Counted from the stretch's first letter, positions 40,032 to 49,813 are shown. The stretch: 64,000 nucleotides of DNA from Micromonospora polyrhachis (GCF_014203835.1 NZ_JACHJW010000001.1:2317176-2381175); one strand, 5' to 3'. A program made the numbers and translations. Notes: generated by a model from the letters alone, not told the origin.

Positions 40032-40264
40032 GCCCCCTCTTCCTCGCCCCGATGCGCTCACATCGGCCGAACCGGGCGGTCGACGTGAACCCGCCTGTCA
40101 GTCGACGTGAACCCGGCTGTCACTTGAACCAGTCCTGTCCAGAACTGCCCCCTCCCGCTCACCCCCGGCTTAGCTCAGTCGACGAACCACCCTCCCACTT
40201 CAGCCCGTCGCATTACGGCGCATTAGTCGCATTCTAGAACTTTTGCGATAACGGTCCGGATGCG

Positions 40265-40307
40265 GAAAGGGTGCCGGTCCGCCGTCAGGCGGATCCGGCA
40301 CCCTTTC
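40265..40307 (-). terminator. htpX terminator
   Basis: gaaagggtgccgg (40265-40277) pairs with ccggcaccctttc (40295-40307), with an inner tccgcc/ggcgga stem and GTCA-type loop. It lies about 78 bp after the htpX stop, past the tandem repeats. Confidence 0.75.
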
Positions 40308-40321
40308 GTCGTACGACAAGT

Positions 40322-40384
40322 CAGCGCGAGCAGTATGGCTCAGCACGCGAGCAGTACGACGCCAGCACGCGAGCAGTACGACAG
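40322..40384. repeat. 22-bp tandem repeat x3 after htpX
   Basis: cagcacgcgagcagtacgac units at 40341-40362 and 40363-40384, plus a diverged 19-bp unit at 40322-40340. The block abuts the htpX stop codon (40385-40387). Confidence 0.85.
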
Positions 40385-41263
40385 TCAGCGGAGGAACTGC
40401 ACCGGGCCGGCGTTCATGGCCATCTGCTCCAGCCGCCGGACCCGCTCCTCCATGGGTGGGTGGGTGGAGAAGAGCGACGCGATACCGTTCCCCTTCAGCG
40501 GATTGTCGATCATCAGGTGGGCGGTACTGGCGAGCTGCCCCTCCGGCGGCAGCGGCATCCGCTGCGTACCGGCGTGGATCTTGCGCAACGCGCTGGCCAG
40601 GGCCATCGGATCGCGAGTGAGATCGGCGCCGGAGGCGTCCGCCTGGTACTCACGGTTACGGCTGATCGCGAGCTGGATGATCGTCGCGGCCGCCGGGCCG
40701 AGAATCAGCATCATCAGCAGCGCCGCCGGGTTGGGCGAGTCCTCGTCGTTGCCGCCCAGCGGCAGGAACCACGCCAGGTTGGCCAGCATGGTGATGATCC
40801 CAGCGAGTCCCGCAGCCACGCTGGAAATCAGGATGTCCCGGTTGTAGACGTGCGACAGCTCATGGCCGATCACGCCGCGCAGTTCGCGATAGTCCAGGAT
40901 CTGGGTGATCCCCTGGGTGACGCAGACCGCGGCGTTCTTCGGGTTACGTCCGGTAGCGAACGCGTTGGGCTGCGCGGTCGGACTCACGTAGAGGCGCGGC
41001 ATTGGCTGCTGCGCCTCGGCGGCGAGTTCCCGCACCATCTGGTAGAGCGCGGGAAATTCCGCCTCGCTGACCGGTTGCGCCCGCATCGAGCGCAGGGCCA
41101 ACTTGTCGGACCAGAAGTAGGTGGCCGCGTTCATTCCCAGCGACACGACCACGGCGATGACCAATCCGCCGCTGCCACCCAGCCAGTAGCCAACGCCAAG
41201 GATGAGCGCGGTGAGCAGGCCGAGCAGTGCGGCGGTCTTGAGACGATTATGGTGGCTGTGCAC
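40385..41263 (-). CDS. htpX: Protease HtpX homologue
   Basis: 292 residues, M48 membrane metalloprotease of protein quality control. Two N-terminal helices (about 10-50), the zinc motif HELSH at residues 134-138, two further helices, and the third ligand region [17 protein letters not shown]. The end [16 protein letters not shown] is conserved. GTG start. Confidence 0.96.
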   Translation of the reverse strand: MHSHHNRLKTAALLGLLTALILGVGYWLGGSGGLVIAVVVSLGMNAATYFWSDKLALRSMRAQPVSEAEFPALYQMVRELAAEAQQPMPRLYVSPTAQPNAFATGRNPKNAAVCVTQGITQILDYRELRGVIGHELSHVYNRDILISSVAAGLAGIITMLANLAWFLPLGGNDEDSPNPAALLMMLILGPAAATIIQLAISRNREYQADASGADLTRDPMALASALRKIHAGTQRMPLPPEGQLASTAHLMIDNPLKGNGIASLFSTHPPMEERVRRLEQMAMNAGPVQFLR

Positions 41264-41339
41264 GAATCACTCCTTCGGTGCGCGAGTCCGTGGACCCGCC
41301 TACCGGTCCAACACCCCGGTACCCACCCATAGTCCAGAC

Positions 41340-41373
41340 GTAACTGAGAGTTACCTGGGAAGGGAACCTTCCC
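41340..41373 (-). terminator. nuoN terminator (two small hairpins)
   Basis: gggaagg/ccttccc (41357-41363, 41367-41373) directly after the nuoN stop, and gtaact/agttac (41340-41354) beyond it. Confidence 0.45.
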
Positions 41374-42956
41374 TACATCCAGGCGGCGGCGTCGAGGACG
41401 AGTTGGGGAGCGAAGCCGACAACCACCGCAAGGAGGGTGGCGACCGCGAGGGCTGCCACAACCGCCCAGGCGGGACGAACGGCGGATGACTCGGGTAGGG
41501 ATGAGGCAGCCACGGCTGACCCGGGCGAGGACGACGCAACGGATGACGACGACGGGGTGGCGGCTTCCGCCGGGGATGCGCAGAGAACGGCAGCCGCCGG
41601 GGATACGTAGAGGACCGCGGCGACGCGTACGTAGTAGGCGAGCCCGACCACGGCGTTGAGCGCGACCACCACGGCCAGCCACCCGGCCTGCCCGTCGAGC
41701 AGCGAGCGCACCACCGTCACCTTGGCGAAGAGACCGGCCAGCCCGGGTGGCAGCCCGGCCAGCCCGACCAGGGCCAGTACGAAGGCCGCCCCCAACCACG
41801 GGTGCCGCCGCGCCGCCCCCCGGTAGTCCTCGATCGTCCCACCGTCGGCACCAACCGGCCGCAGCGCGACCATCGCGCCGAAGGCGGCAAACTCCATCAC
41901 CACGTAGAAGACGGTGTAGGCCACGGTCGCCGCGACCGCCGTGGAAAGCGCCTCGTCGGTCCGGCCACCAGCCAGCGCCAATGCGCCCAGCGGGGCGACG
42001 ATGTAGCCGGCCTGCGCCACCGACGACCAGGCCAGCAGACGGACCATCCGGCGCTGACGCAGCGCCACCAGGTTACCGACGGTCATGGTGAGTACGGCCA
42101 GCGTCGCAAGCACCGGACCGGTGACCTGCGCCGGCAGGGCGACGGCGGTGACCGCGAGCAGGGCGATCACGCCACCGAGCTTGGAGGCGGTGGACAGGTA
42201 TCCGGCCACCGGCACGGGTGCCCCGTCGTAGGTGGCCGGTGCCCAGGCGTGGAACGGCACCGCCGCCACCTTGAAGGCCAACCCGAGTACGACCAGCGCC
42301 ACAGCGGCCGTGGCCAGTGGCACGTCCAGCAGGTCGGGCACCTCGGCGAAGACCGTACCGAGGCGGCGCAGGTGGACCGTGCCGGTGACCGCGTACAGCA
42401 GGGCCGCACCGAGCAGGGTCACCGCGGTCGCCACCACGCTGACGATGAAGAAGGTGGCGGCGGCCTCGGCACTGGCCACGCTGTTGCGACGCAGACCGAC
42501 CAGCACGTACAGCGGCAGGGTCAGCGTCTCCAGGGCCACGATCAGGGTGATCAGGTCGCCGGCCCCGCCGAGCACGACGCCGCCGGTCATCGAGCAGGCC
42601 AGCAGGAAGCAGTACTCCCCCGCTGGCGTCGGACCGGTCCGCAGGATCGGCACCGACAGTGCCAGGACGCCGAGGGTGAGCAGCGCGAATACCGTGGCCA
42701 CCAGCGCGCTGCGCCCGTTGGCCAGGTAGGAGCAGTCGGCGGCGACGCAGAAGGTTTGACGCGTACCGGCGCGACCGACGAGCACCGCCGCGATGGCGGT
42801 GGCGATCGTGCCCGTCGCGGCGGTGGCGATCGTCGCGCCCCGGCGGGCCACCAGCAGGTCGGCCAGGAGCACCAGTACGGCTGTGCCGGCGGCCAGGTAC
42901 GCCGGCAGCAGCGCGACGTTGTCCACGGCCTGCGTCATCGGACTGGCCTGGATCAT
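41373..42956 (-). CDS. nuoN: NADH-quinone oxidoreductase subunit N
   Basis: 527 residues, an antiporter-like proton-pumping subunit. Key segments: LETLTLPLYVLVGLRRNSVA with the helix 5 Glu, FKVAAVPFHAWAPATYDGAP, TASKLGGVIALLA and LAWSSVAQAGYIV. Near the C-terminus there is a Ser/Ala-rich insert (SPAEAATPSSSSVASSSPGS) with a 24-bp tandem repeat coding VLYVSPAAAVLCASPA. Start overlaps the nuoM stop by 4 bp. Confidence 0.95.
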   Translation of the reverse strand: MIQASPMTQAVDNVALLPAYLAAGTAVLVLLADLLVARRGATIATAATGTIATAIAAVLVGRAGTRQTFCVAADCSYLANGRSALVATVFALLTLGVLALSVPILRTGPTPAGEYCFLLACSMTGGVVLGGAGDLITLIVALETLTLPLYVLVGLRRNSVASAEAAATFFIVSVVATAVTLLGAALLYAVTGTVHLRRLGTVFAEVPDLLDVPLATAAVALVVLGLAFKVAAVPFHAWAPATYDGAPVPVAGYLSTASKLGGVIALLAVTAVALPAQVTGPVLATLAVLTMTVGNLVALRQRRMVRLLAWSSVAQAGYIVAPLGALALAGGRTDEALSTAVAATVAYTVFYVVMEFAAFGAMVALRPVGADGGTIEDYRGAARRHPWLGAAFVLALVGLAGLPPGLAGLFAKVTVVRSLLDGQAGWLAVVVALNAVVGLAYYVRVAAVLYVSPAAAVLCASPAEAATPSSSSVASSSPGSAVAASSLPESSAVRPAWAVVAALAVATLLAVVVGFAPQLVLDAAAWM

Positions 42957-44536
42957 CGGACCACCGCCTCCACGAGGGCCTGGACCGGGTCACCGGCGAT
43001 GCCGAGCACCAGGCCGGGCACCAGGCCGATAGCCAGCGCCAACAGCACCAGCGGCCCCCAGGCGGCCAACTCGGCCCCGGCGAGCCCGGGAGTGAGGCCG
43101 GTGACCGCTGGCGTGGGGCGCCCCTGGGTGACCCGGCGGAGCAGGCGCAACAGGTACGCGGCGGTGAGTGCCCCACCGACGGCGGCCAGTACGCCGAGGG
43201 TGGTCCACAGCGGCCCGCCCACCTTCAGCGCGGCGACCACGGCGAACGCCTCGCCCCAGAAGCCGGCGAGGCCGGGCAGGCCGAGTGAGGCGATCGCGGC
43301 GAAGGCGAGCAGCCCGGCCAGCCGGGGCGCGTTCTCCCGCAGCCCACCGAGGTCGGCGAGGACGCCGGTGTGTGCCCGGTCCTTGACCGCCCCGGCGAGG
43401 AAGAACAGCAGACCGGTGATGACGCCGTGCGCGATGTTGCCGATCAGTGCCGCTTCCAACCCGGTGGCGGTGAGGGTGGCGATGCCGAGCAGCACGAATC
43501 CCATGTGCCCGACGCTGGAGTAGGCGATGAGTCGTTTCAGCTCGACCTGGGCCAGGCAGACCAGGGAACCGACGATGATGGCGGCGACGGCGAGGATGCC
43601 GAGCACGTTGGCCGCCCAGCGGACCCCTTCCGGGGTGACCCCGACGGCGACCCGGATCAGGCCGTACGTCCCCATCTTGAGCAGCACCCCGGCGAGGATG
43701 ACGCTGCCGACGGTGGGGGCCTGGGTGTGCGCGTCGGGCAGCCAAGTGTGCAGCGGCCAGAGTGGACTCTTCACCGCGAAGGCCAGCGCGAAGAGGGTGA
43801 ACGCCACCAGTTGGGTGGTTCGGCTCAACTCGCTGCCGCCGGTGAGCGCGACGATGTCGGCGGTGCCGGCGGCGGTGACCACGACGAAGACGCCGACCAG
43901 GAGCAGCACCGAGCCGAAGAGCGTGTAGAGGGCGAACTTGCCGGCCGCGTGCCGTCGCCGCTCGCCGCCCCAGCCGGCGATGACCGCGTACATGGGCAGC
44001 AGGACGACCTCGAAGAAGAGGAAGAACAGGATCAGGTCGAGGGCGAGGAAGGTGCCGAGGATGCCGACCTCGATGACCAGCAGCAGCGCCACCAGGATGC
44101 GGCCCCGCCCCGGCTTGGGCACGTGCCACAGCGTGTACGCGCAGCAGAGCAGGGTCAGCAGCGCGGTGAGTACGACCAGCGGGTAGGAGATCCCGTCGAC
44201 GCCGAGGTGGAACCGCAGATCCAGACCGGGTACCCAGGTCAGGTCGACCTCGTGCCAGGGCAGCACCGGTCGTGGCCCGGGGCGCACCGGCCCGTAACTG
44301 ACCCAGCCCGGTCCGGCCCGGTCGAGATAGAGCGACAGGCTGACCAGGAACGCCAGCGCCGCGAACGCGGTCCCGACGATCCGGGCCGCTCGGTCACTAC
44401 GCCGGGGTACGGCGGCGACCAGCACCGCCCCGAGGGCGGGTAGCGCCACCGTGGCGACCAGCAGCACCTGTCCGAAGCTCACGCCGGCCCCACCTCCCAT
44501 CGCCGCCAGTGGAACCAATGCCGTCGACTGGCTCAT
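42953..44536 (-). CDS. nuoM: NADH-quinone oxidoreductase subunit M
   Basis: 527 residues from the ATG 44534-44536 (MSQSTALVPLAAMGGGAGVS). Antiporter-like subunit with FLFFEVVLLPMYAVIAGWGG, FAVKSPLWPLHTWLPDAHTQ and LIAYSSVGHMGFV. The frame is open to a GTG at 44566, which I reject: a 23-bp tandem duplication of the nuoL 3' end separates the two genes, and the ATG sits where the usual ATGA overlap would have been. Confidence 0.94.
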   Translation of the reverse strand: MSQSTALVPLAAMGGGAGVSFGQVLLVATVALPALGAVLVAAVPRRSDRAARIVGTAFAALAFLVSLSLYLDRAGPGWVSYGPVRPGPRPVLPWHEVDLTWVPGLDLRFHLGVDGISYPLVVLTALLTLLCCAYTLWHVPKPGRGRILVALLLVIEVGILGTFLALDLILFFLFFEVVLLPMYAVIAGWGGERRRHAAGKFALYTLFGSVLLLVGVFVVVTAAGTADIVALTGGSELSRTTQLVAFTLFALAFAVKSPLWPLHTWLPDAHTQAPTVGSVILAGVLLKMGTYGLIRVAVGVTPEGVRWAANVLGILAVAAIIVGSLVCLAQVELKRLIAYSSVGHMGFVLLGIATLTATGLEAALIGNIAHGVITGLLFFLAGAVKDRAHTGVLADLGGLRENAPRLAGLLAFAAIASLGLPGLAGFWGEAFAVVAALKVGGPLWTTLGVLAAVGGALTAAYLLRLLRRVTQGRPTPAVTGLTPGLAGAELAAWGPLVLLALAIGLVPGLVLGIAGDPVQALVEAVVR

Positions 44537-44572
44537 CCGGCACCGCCCAGGATCGTCATCCGGCACCGCCCA
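44533..44572. repeat. 17-bp direct repeat at the nuoL-nuoM junction
   Basis: tcatccggcaccgccca at 44533-44549 and 44556-44572, identical, period 23. The right copy carries the nuoL stop, the left copy the nuoM start. Confidence 0.9.
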
Positions 44573-46478
44573 ACACCACGGCGGCCAGCCCGATCAGCAG
44601 CGCACCGGCGAGTACGGCGGTGGCCGCCCGAGGCAGCCCGGCCCGGTGCAGCGAGCCGAGCCAGCCGCCCAGGCCCGCCGCGCCCCGGCCGGTGCCCTCG
44701 ACCACCCCGTCCACGACCGTCTCGTCTCCCCAGCGCACCGCGCGGGCCAGCGCCCGCACTGGGCGTACGACGAGGGTGTGCTGCACCTCGTCGAGCCAGA
44801 AGGCGCGGGCGAACGCCGGCCGCAGCGGGCCCAGCGTGCTGGCCGGGTCGCCGGTCGGATCCCGCCGCCAGCACCATCCGGCCAGTCCCGCCCCGAGCAG
44901 CAGCAATGCCACCGGCAGCAGTAGGAATCCGTTGAGGTGCACCTCGTCGAGCTGGAGTCCGGAGCGGAACGACGGAACGAAGACGGCCAGCCCGAGCAGG
45001 GCGCTGGGCACCGCAAGCAGCAGCACCGGCCAGCGCATCAGCGGCGGCGGGTCGTGCGGGTGGGCGGCCGGGGAGCGGGTGTCGCCGAAGAAGGTGAGTA
45101 GCAGCAGGCGGGTGGCGTACCAGGCGGTGACCGCGACGCCGAGCAGTCCGGCGAGCCACACCAGCCAGGCGAGCCAGACCGGCGTGGGGCCGGTGCCGTG
45201 CCGGGCGGCCTCTTCGGCGACGACCAGGATGCCGTCCTTGCTCCAGAACCCGGCCAGCGGCGGTACGCCGGCCAGCGCGCCCAGGCCGATGAGGGTGCAC
45301 CAGAAGGTGACCGGCATGGTGCGCCGCAGGCCGCCCATGGTGGACATCAGGGTGCTGCCGATGGCGTGGATGACACAACCGGCGGCGAGGAAGAGCAGTG
45401 CCTTGAACGCGGCGTGGCTGAGCAGGTGGAACAGCGCGGCGGGCGGCGATCCGACGGCCAGCGCGCCGGCCATGTAGCCGATCTGGGAGACCGTGGACCA
45501 GGCCAGTACCCGTTTGATGTCGTCCTGTGCGGTGGCGGCGAACGCGCCGAGCAGCAGGGTGACCACCGCCATCACGCCGAGCACGGTCAGCGCCACCGGG
45601 GCCTGCTCGAACAGCGGGTAGACCCGGGTCACCGCGTAGATGCCGGCGGCCACCATGGTCGCGGCGTGGATCAGTGCCGAGACCGGGGTGGGGCCGGCCA
45701 TCGCGTCGGGCAGCCAGGTGTGTAGCGGGAACTGGGCGCTCTTGCCGGCCACCCCGGCGAGCAGCAGCAGGCAGGCCACGGTCAGCGTGCCTCTGGAGTA
45801 GTCGTGGGCCAGCACGTCGGCGATCCGGAAGCTGCCCGCCTCGATGCCGAGCACCGCGATGCCGAGCAGGAAACCGACGTCGCCGACCCGGGTGACCAGG
45901 AACGCCTTCATCGCGGCGGCCGGTGCCTCGGGCAGTCGCCGGTCGTGGGCGATCAGGAGGTAGGAGCAGATGCCCATCACCTCCCAGCCGACCAACAGCA
46001 TGATCAGGTCGCCGGACACCACCACCAGCAGCATGGCGGCGGTGAAGAGGCTGATCTGCGCGGCGTACGGGGCGTACCGGTGGTCGACGTCGCCCTGACC
46101 GGCGGGCGCGTCCCGGCACAGGTAGGAGATCGAATAGACCTGGACGGCGAGCGCCACGGCGGAGACGGCGACCGCCACCATGGCGGCGACGGCGTCGAGC
46201 CGGACCCCGAAGGTGACGGCCAACCCGCCGAAGTCGATCCAGACGGTGGAGGTCTCCGTCGGCCCGTCCAGGGTGGCGAGCAGCGCGATCGAGACGACCA
46301 GGGCCACCACCGCGCCGCCGATGCCGAGGCCGGCGGCGGTCCGGCGTACGCCGGGTTGGCGCACACCTCCGCCGGTGGCCGACCGACTGCGGGGTGCGGC
46401 CGGCAGCATCAGCCCGCCGAGGGCGGCGGCGAAGGGTACGGCCGGTAGCAGCGGCCCGAGTACGCCGACGGCGCTCAC
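44556..46478 (-). CDS. nuoL: NADH-quinone oxidoreductase subunit L
   Basis: 640 residues, the distal pump subunit. Visible: LLVGWEVMGICSYLLIAH, FPLHTWLPDAMAGPTPVSAL, IHAATMVAAGIYAVTRVYPL, LAWSTVSQIGYMAGALAVGS and LAGFWSKDGILV. The C-terminal lateral helix region is present (FWLDEVQHTLVVRPVRALAR). GTG start overlapping nuoK by 4 bp. Confidence 0.96.
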   Translation of the reverse strand: MSAVGVLGPLLPAVPFAAALGGLMLPAAPRSRSATGGGVRQPGVRRTAAGLGIGGAVVALVVSIALLATLDGPTETSTVWIDFGGLAVTFGVRLDAVAAMVAVAVSAVALAVQVYSISYLCRDAPAGQGDVDHRYAPYAAQISLFTAAMLLVVVSGDLIMLLVGWEVMGICSYLLIAHDRRLPEAPAAAMKAFLVTRVGDVGFLLGIAVLGIEAGSFRIADVLAHDYSRGTLTVACLLLLAGVAGKSAQFPLHTWLPDAMAGPTPVSALIHAATMVAAGIYAVTRVYPLFEQAPVALTVLGVMAVVTLLLGAFAATAQDDIKRVLAWSTVSQIGYMAGALAVGSPPAALFHLLSHAAFKALLFLAAGCVIHAIGSTLMSTMGGLRRTMPVTFWCTLIGLGALAGVPPLAGFWSKDGILVVAEEAARHGTGPTPVWLAWLVWLAGLLGVAVTAWYATRLLLLTFFGDTRSPAAHPHDPPPLMRWPVLLLAVPSALLGLAVFVPSFRSGLQLDEVHLNGFLLLPVALLLLGAGLAGWCWRRDPTGDPASTLGPLRPAFARAFWLDEVQHTLVVRPVRALARAVRWGDETVVDGVVEGTGRGAAGLGGWLGSLHRAGLPRAATAVLAGALLIGLAAVVLGGAG

Positions 46479-46909
46479 GGCGTCCTCACCTGCACGGTCG
46501 GATTGGCCGGCTCAACCGCCGGGCCGGTTTCGGCCGGCTCGACCGCTGCCTCGCCGGCTGGTCCATCCTGGATTCCCGGACGGTCGAGGGGCACCTCGTC
46601 CACGGCCACGCTGGCGCGCATCCGATAGAGCTGAAGCACGATCGCCAGCCCGACCCCCACCTCGGCGGCGGCGACGACGATGACGAAGAGGGCGAACACC
46701 TGCCCGGTGTGGGCGGCCGCCGGGGCGGCACCCGTGCCAGCGGCGGCCAGGGGAAGCGCTGCCGAGGCGGTGACCAGGATCAGGTTGACCGCGTTGAGCA
46801 TCAGCTCCACGGACATCAGCAGCAGTACGGCGTTTCGTCGCCGCAGTACGCCGTAGACGCCCAGCCCGAACAGCAGCGCGGCCACGACGTACGGGATCAC
46901 CGGTCTCAT
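46475..46909 (-). CDS. nuoK: NADH-quinone oxidoreductase subunit K with C-terminal tail
   Basis: 144 residues; the conserved three-helix part ends near residue 98 (SVELMLNAVNLILV, then VIVVAAAEVGVGLAIVLQLY with the two membrane glutamates). About 45 residues of Pro/Ala/Glu-rich tail follow, which typical NuoK lacks. ATGA overlap with nuoJ. Confidence 0.95.
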   Translation of the reverse strand: MRPVIPYVVAALLFGLGVYGVLRRRNAVLLLMSVELMLNAVNLILVTASAALPLAAAGTGAAPAAAHTGQVFALFVIVVAAAEVGVGLAIVLQLYRMRASVAVDEVPLDRPGIQDGPAGEAAVEPAETGPAVEPANPTVQVRTP

Positions 46910-47412
46910 GGGCGGCGGCCGATCTCGGGACGGGACAGCACGATCGCGCCGATCAGGGCGGCCAGCAGCAGGACCGAGAGCACCTCGAACGGCAGTACCC
47001 AGGCGCTGAAGATCTCACCGCCGAGCTGCTCGGCGCTGCCCGGCTCGGTCGGCGGCTCCACCTTGGACCAGCGGTACGCGTCGACGAACAGTACGGCCAG
47101 GCCGAGGCCGGCTCCCCCGCCGATCAGGGCGGCCGGCCAGCCGGGCCGGTCCAGGTCGGTGGAGGCCCCGATCGGGGCTCGGGTGAGCATCACCGCGAAG
47201 AGCAGCAGTACGACGACCGCGCCCACGTAGATGAGCACCTGCACCCAGGCGACCAGTTCGGCGGTGAGCACCAGGTAGAGCCCGGCCATCGCCCCCAGGC
47301 AGACCACCAGGTAGAGGCCGGCGCGGACCAAGTGCTTCGTGGTCACCACCAGCGCGCCGGCACCGACCGCCACCGCACCGAGGGCTAACAGGAGCACGTC
47401 CGCACCGGTCAT
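46906..47412 (-). CDS. nuoJ: NADH-quinone oxidoreductase subunit J
   Basis: 168 residues, about five helices. [20 protein letters not shown] and the pi-bulge helix [20 protein letters not shown] are diagnostic. Overlaps nuoI and nuoK by 4 bp each. Confidence 0.95.
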   Translation of the reverse strand: MTGADVLLLALGAVAVGAGALVVTTKHLVRAGLYLVVCLGAMAGLYLVLTAELVAWVQVLIYVGAVVVLLLFAVMLTRAPIGASTDLDRPGWPAALIGGGAGLGLAVLFVDAYRWSKVEPPTEPGSAEQLGGEIFSAWVLPFEVLSVLLLAALIGAIVLSRPEIGRRP

Positions 47413-48119
47413 TCTGTCGCCCCGGACGCCTCGGGTGGTTCGGCGGGCTGGGCCGATGGCTCGGTTGACGCGGCCGGTGGGGCGGCAGAGTCCACTGGTG
47501 GGGCGGCAGACGCGGCCGGCGGTCCGGGTCGGGCAGGACGCGGTGGTCGTACTCCGGGGGTGCTGGCCGATCGGGCGGCCGGGCCGGGACCGGCGGCGCG
47601 GGGGGTTGCGGCCGGACCGGCGGCCTTACGCGCGGCGGCGGTCTCCTCCTTCGCCGGCTCGCCCCGCCGGTCGTGCGCGGGCGGCGGCGGTACGGTCGCC
47701 ATCCACTCCCCGAGGTGGTCCTTGTCGTGCAGCAGGTCCTTGATGTCGTACTCGGCGTATTCGAACTCGGGGGACCAGTAGAGCGCGTCGAACGGGCAGA
47801 CCTCGACGCAGATGCCGCAGTACATGCAGAGTGAGAAGTCGATGTCGAAGCGGTCGAGCACGTTGCGTTGGCGGGGGCGGGCCGCGCCCGGCACCACCAC
47901 CTCTTCCTTGTGGGAATCGATGTAGATACACCAGTCGGGGCACTCGCGGGCGCACAGCATGCAGACCGTGCAGTTCTCCGCCAGCAGACCGATCACCCCG
48001 CGCGAGCGGGGCGGCAGCTCAGGGGCGACATCCGGGTACTGCTGGGTGTGCGAGCGGCGGGTCATCGTCTTGAGGGTGACCGCCAGCCCCTTCGCCAGCC
48101 CCTCTCCAGGCACGCTCAT
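47409..48119 (-). CDS. nuoI: NADH-quinone oxidoreductase subunit I with Pro/Ala tail
   Basis: 236 residues from the ATG 48117-48119. Two [4Fe-4S] motifs: [12 protein letters not shown] and [12 protein letters not shown], all eight cysteines present. After about residue 150 there is a long Pro/Ala-rich tail ([20 protein letters not shown] and more) absent from standard NuoI. An alternative ATG lies at 48128. Confidence 0.94.
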   Translation of the reverse strand: MSVPGEGLAKGLAVTLKTMTRRSHTQQYPDVAPELPPRSRGVIGLLAENCTVCMLCARECPDWCIYIDSHKEEVVVPGAARPRQRNVLDRFDIDFSLCMYCGICVEVCPFDALYWSPEFEYAEYDIKDLLHDKDHLGEWMATVPPPPAHDRRGEPAKEETAAARKAAGPAATPRAAGPGPAARSASTPGVRPPRPARPGPPAASAAPPVDSAAPPAASTEPSAQPAEPPEASGATE

Positions 48120-48178
48120 GGCGACCATCCTGCCCTGTCGGCCCCGTACGCGCGACCACCCCCTACCACTCCCTCCTC

Positions 48179-48239
48179 GTTGATCAAGAGGTTCGCGTCA
48201 CGGGAACAGTCGAAATCCGACGCCGATCTCTTGATCAAC
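48179..48239. other. 12-bp inverted repeat between nuoH and nuoI
   Basis: gttgatcaagag (48179-48190) and ctcttgatcaac (48228-48239), exact, 37 bp apart, in the only long gap (147 bp) of the nuoC-N run. It could be an operator, a processing stem or an attenuator. Confidence 0.6.
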
Positions 48240-48284
48240 CAGGGAGGGCGACATCAACCAGCGACATCAACCCGGGAGGGCGAC
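48234..48284. repeat. Direct repeat over the nuoH stop codon
   Basis: atcaaccagggagggcgac (48234-48252) and atcaacccgggagggcgac (48266-48284), one mismatch, period 32. The nuoH stop lies in the second copy. Confidence 0.8.
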
Positions 48285-49235
48285 GCGGACGGCGGCGGTG
48301 AGCACCAACTGGCCCAGTGCCACCGGCACCAGGACCAGCCAGCACAGCCGCTGTAGCTGGTCCTCGCGGAGCCGGGGGTAGGTCACCCGGAACCAGATGA
48401 TCACGAAGGCCACCGCGAACACCTTGAGTAGGGTCCACAGCCAACCCAGGTACTCGTCGCCGAACGGCCCCTGCCAACCGCCGAGGAAGAGCACGGTGGT
48501 CAACGCGGAGATCACCACGATGCCGACGTACTCGGCGAGGAGAAGGAACGCGAACCGCAGCCCGGTGTACTCGGTCATGTAGCCGGCGACCAGTTCGGAA
48601 TCGGCGACCGGCATGTCGAACGGCGGGCGGCGGATCTCGGCCAGTCCGGCGACGAAGAAGACGATCATCGCCGGGGCCTGCCAGAGCAGCCACCAGGGCT
48701 GCCAGGCCTCGACGATGCCGGAGAGGCTCAACGTGCCGGCGGCCATCGCCACACTGGCCGCCGCCAGTACGAACGGCAGCTCGTAGCCGAGCAGCTGCGC
48801 GGCCCCACGCAGGCCACCGAGCAGGCTGTACTTGTTGGCCGACGCCCAGGCCGACATCAGCACCGCCACCACGCCCACCCCGACCACGGCGAGCACGAAG
48901 AACAAGCCGATGTCCAACGGCTGCCCCACCAGGTCACCCGGCCCGAGCGGAATGACCAGCAGGGCCAGCAGGTACGGCACCAGCGCGACCACCGGCGCGA
49001 GCCGGAACACCGGCCGGTCCGCCTCCCGGGGCGTGACGTCCTCCTTCTGCACGAACTTCAGTCCGTCGGCGATGAGCTGGGCCCAACCGTGGAAACCCCC
49101 GGCGTACATCGGGCCGAGCCGGCCCTGCATGTGCGCCATCACCTTGTGTTCGGTCTGCCCCACCACCAGCGGCAGGACCAGGAACGCCGCGACGACGCCG
49201 ACGATCCGGATGGTCAACTCCAACCAGACCGGCAT
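48267..49235 (-). CDS. nuoH: NADH-quinone oxidoreductase subunit H
   Basis: 322 residues, start ATG 49233-49235 overlapping the nuoC stop by one base (MPVWLELTIRIVGVVAAFLV). Quinone-site segments are intact: HMQGRLGPMYAGGFHGWAQL, DGLKFVQKEDVTPREADRPV, ASANKYSLLGGLRGAAQLLG, AEIRRPPFDMPVADSELVAG and WFRVTYPRLREDQLQRLCW. It normally touches NuoA and NuoD, neither of which is encoded here. Confidence 0.96.
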   Translation of the reverse strand: MPVWLELTIRIVGVVAAFLVLPLVVGQTEHKVMAHMQGRLGPMYAGGFHGWAQLIADGLKFVQKEDVTPREADRPVFRLAPVVALVPYLLALLVIPLGPGDLVGQPLDIGLFFVLAVVGVGVVAVLMSAWASANKYSLLGGLRGAAQLLGYELPFVLAAASVAMAAGTLSLSGIVEAWQPWWLLWQAPAMIVFFVAGLAEIRRPPFDMPVADSELVAGYMTEYTGLRFAFLLLAEYVGIVVISALTTVLFLGGWQGPFGDEYLGWLWTLLKVFAVAFVIIWFRVTYPRLREDQLQRLCWLVLVPVALGQLVLTAAVRVALPG

Positions 49236-49813
49236 CAGGCACCGCCCCACTCACCCGGGGCGGGCACGCCTGGCGGCCGCATCGCCTGCCGGCGGCTCCC
49301 GCCCGCCTCGGACTCGCCCGGCTCCTTTGCCCCCGGCCAGGGTTTGGCCACCCGGGAGGCGAGCACGAACTCCTTGCGTAGCGGGTGCCCCTCGAACTCC
49401 GGGGGCAGCAGGAGCGGTTTGAGGTCCGGGTGCCCGTCGAATTCGATGCCGAACATCTCGTACGTCTCCCGCTCGTGCCAGGACGCGCCGGGGAAGACGT
49501 CCACCACGGAACGGACCCGGGCGTCGGAGCGGGGGATCCGGGTCCGGATCAGCACTCCGTGCCGTCGGGTGGTCGACCACAGGTGGGCCACCACGTCGAA
49601 GCCGTCGGCCAGCTCGTCGACCGCCGAGAGCCAGTCGAAGAAGTCGCAGGCCAGTTCGGTGTCGTCCCGGGCGGCCAGCAGCGCCGGCCGCCAGCTGTCC
49701 GGCGGTACGTCGACGGTCGCGCGGGCGTACGTCTGCCCACCGGACAGTCCGACCGTCACGTCCGTCTCCGCGAGCAACGATCCCAGCCGCGCTCCGACCT
49801 CTTCCGGCGTCAT
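49235..49813 (-). CDS. nuoC: NADH-quinone oxidoreductase subunit C
   Basis: 192 residues from ATG 49811-49813, with AGGA upstream; the frame is open to 49852. The 30-kDa subunit signature is ASWHERETYEMFGIEFDGHP, then LKPLLLPPEFEGHPLRKEF. A Gly/Pro-rich C-terminus follows and the next gene is nuoH: nuoD, which normally follows nuoC, is absent and not fused. Confidence 0.94.
   Translation of the reverse strand: MTPEEVGARLGSLLAETDVTVGLSGGQTYARATVDVPPDSWRPALLAARDDTELACDFFDWLSAVDELADGFDVVAHLWSTTRRHGVLIRTRIPRSDARVRSVVDVFPGASWHERETYEMFGIEFDGHPDLKPLLLPPEFEGHPLRKEFVLASRVAKPWPGAKEPGESEAGGSRRQAMRPPGVPAPGEWGGA

Larger units (their letters stand above)
40032..40384. other. Intergenic region between htpX and the AI-2E permease
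   Basis: 353 bp. Next to htpX it holds three tandem repeats (40322-40384) and then a long hairpin (40265-40307). The 200 bp nearer the permease show no clear signal. Confidence 0.5.

Noticed and set aside
40322-40384. Possible CRISPR array (also 38848-38944 and 49869-49934)
   Set aside because: The units are directly adjacent without spacers, diverge from each other, and no cas gene is nearby; these are plain tandem repeats.
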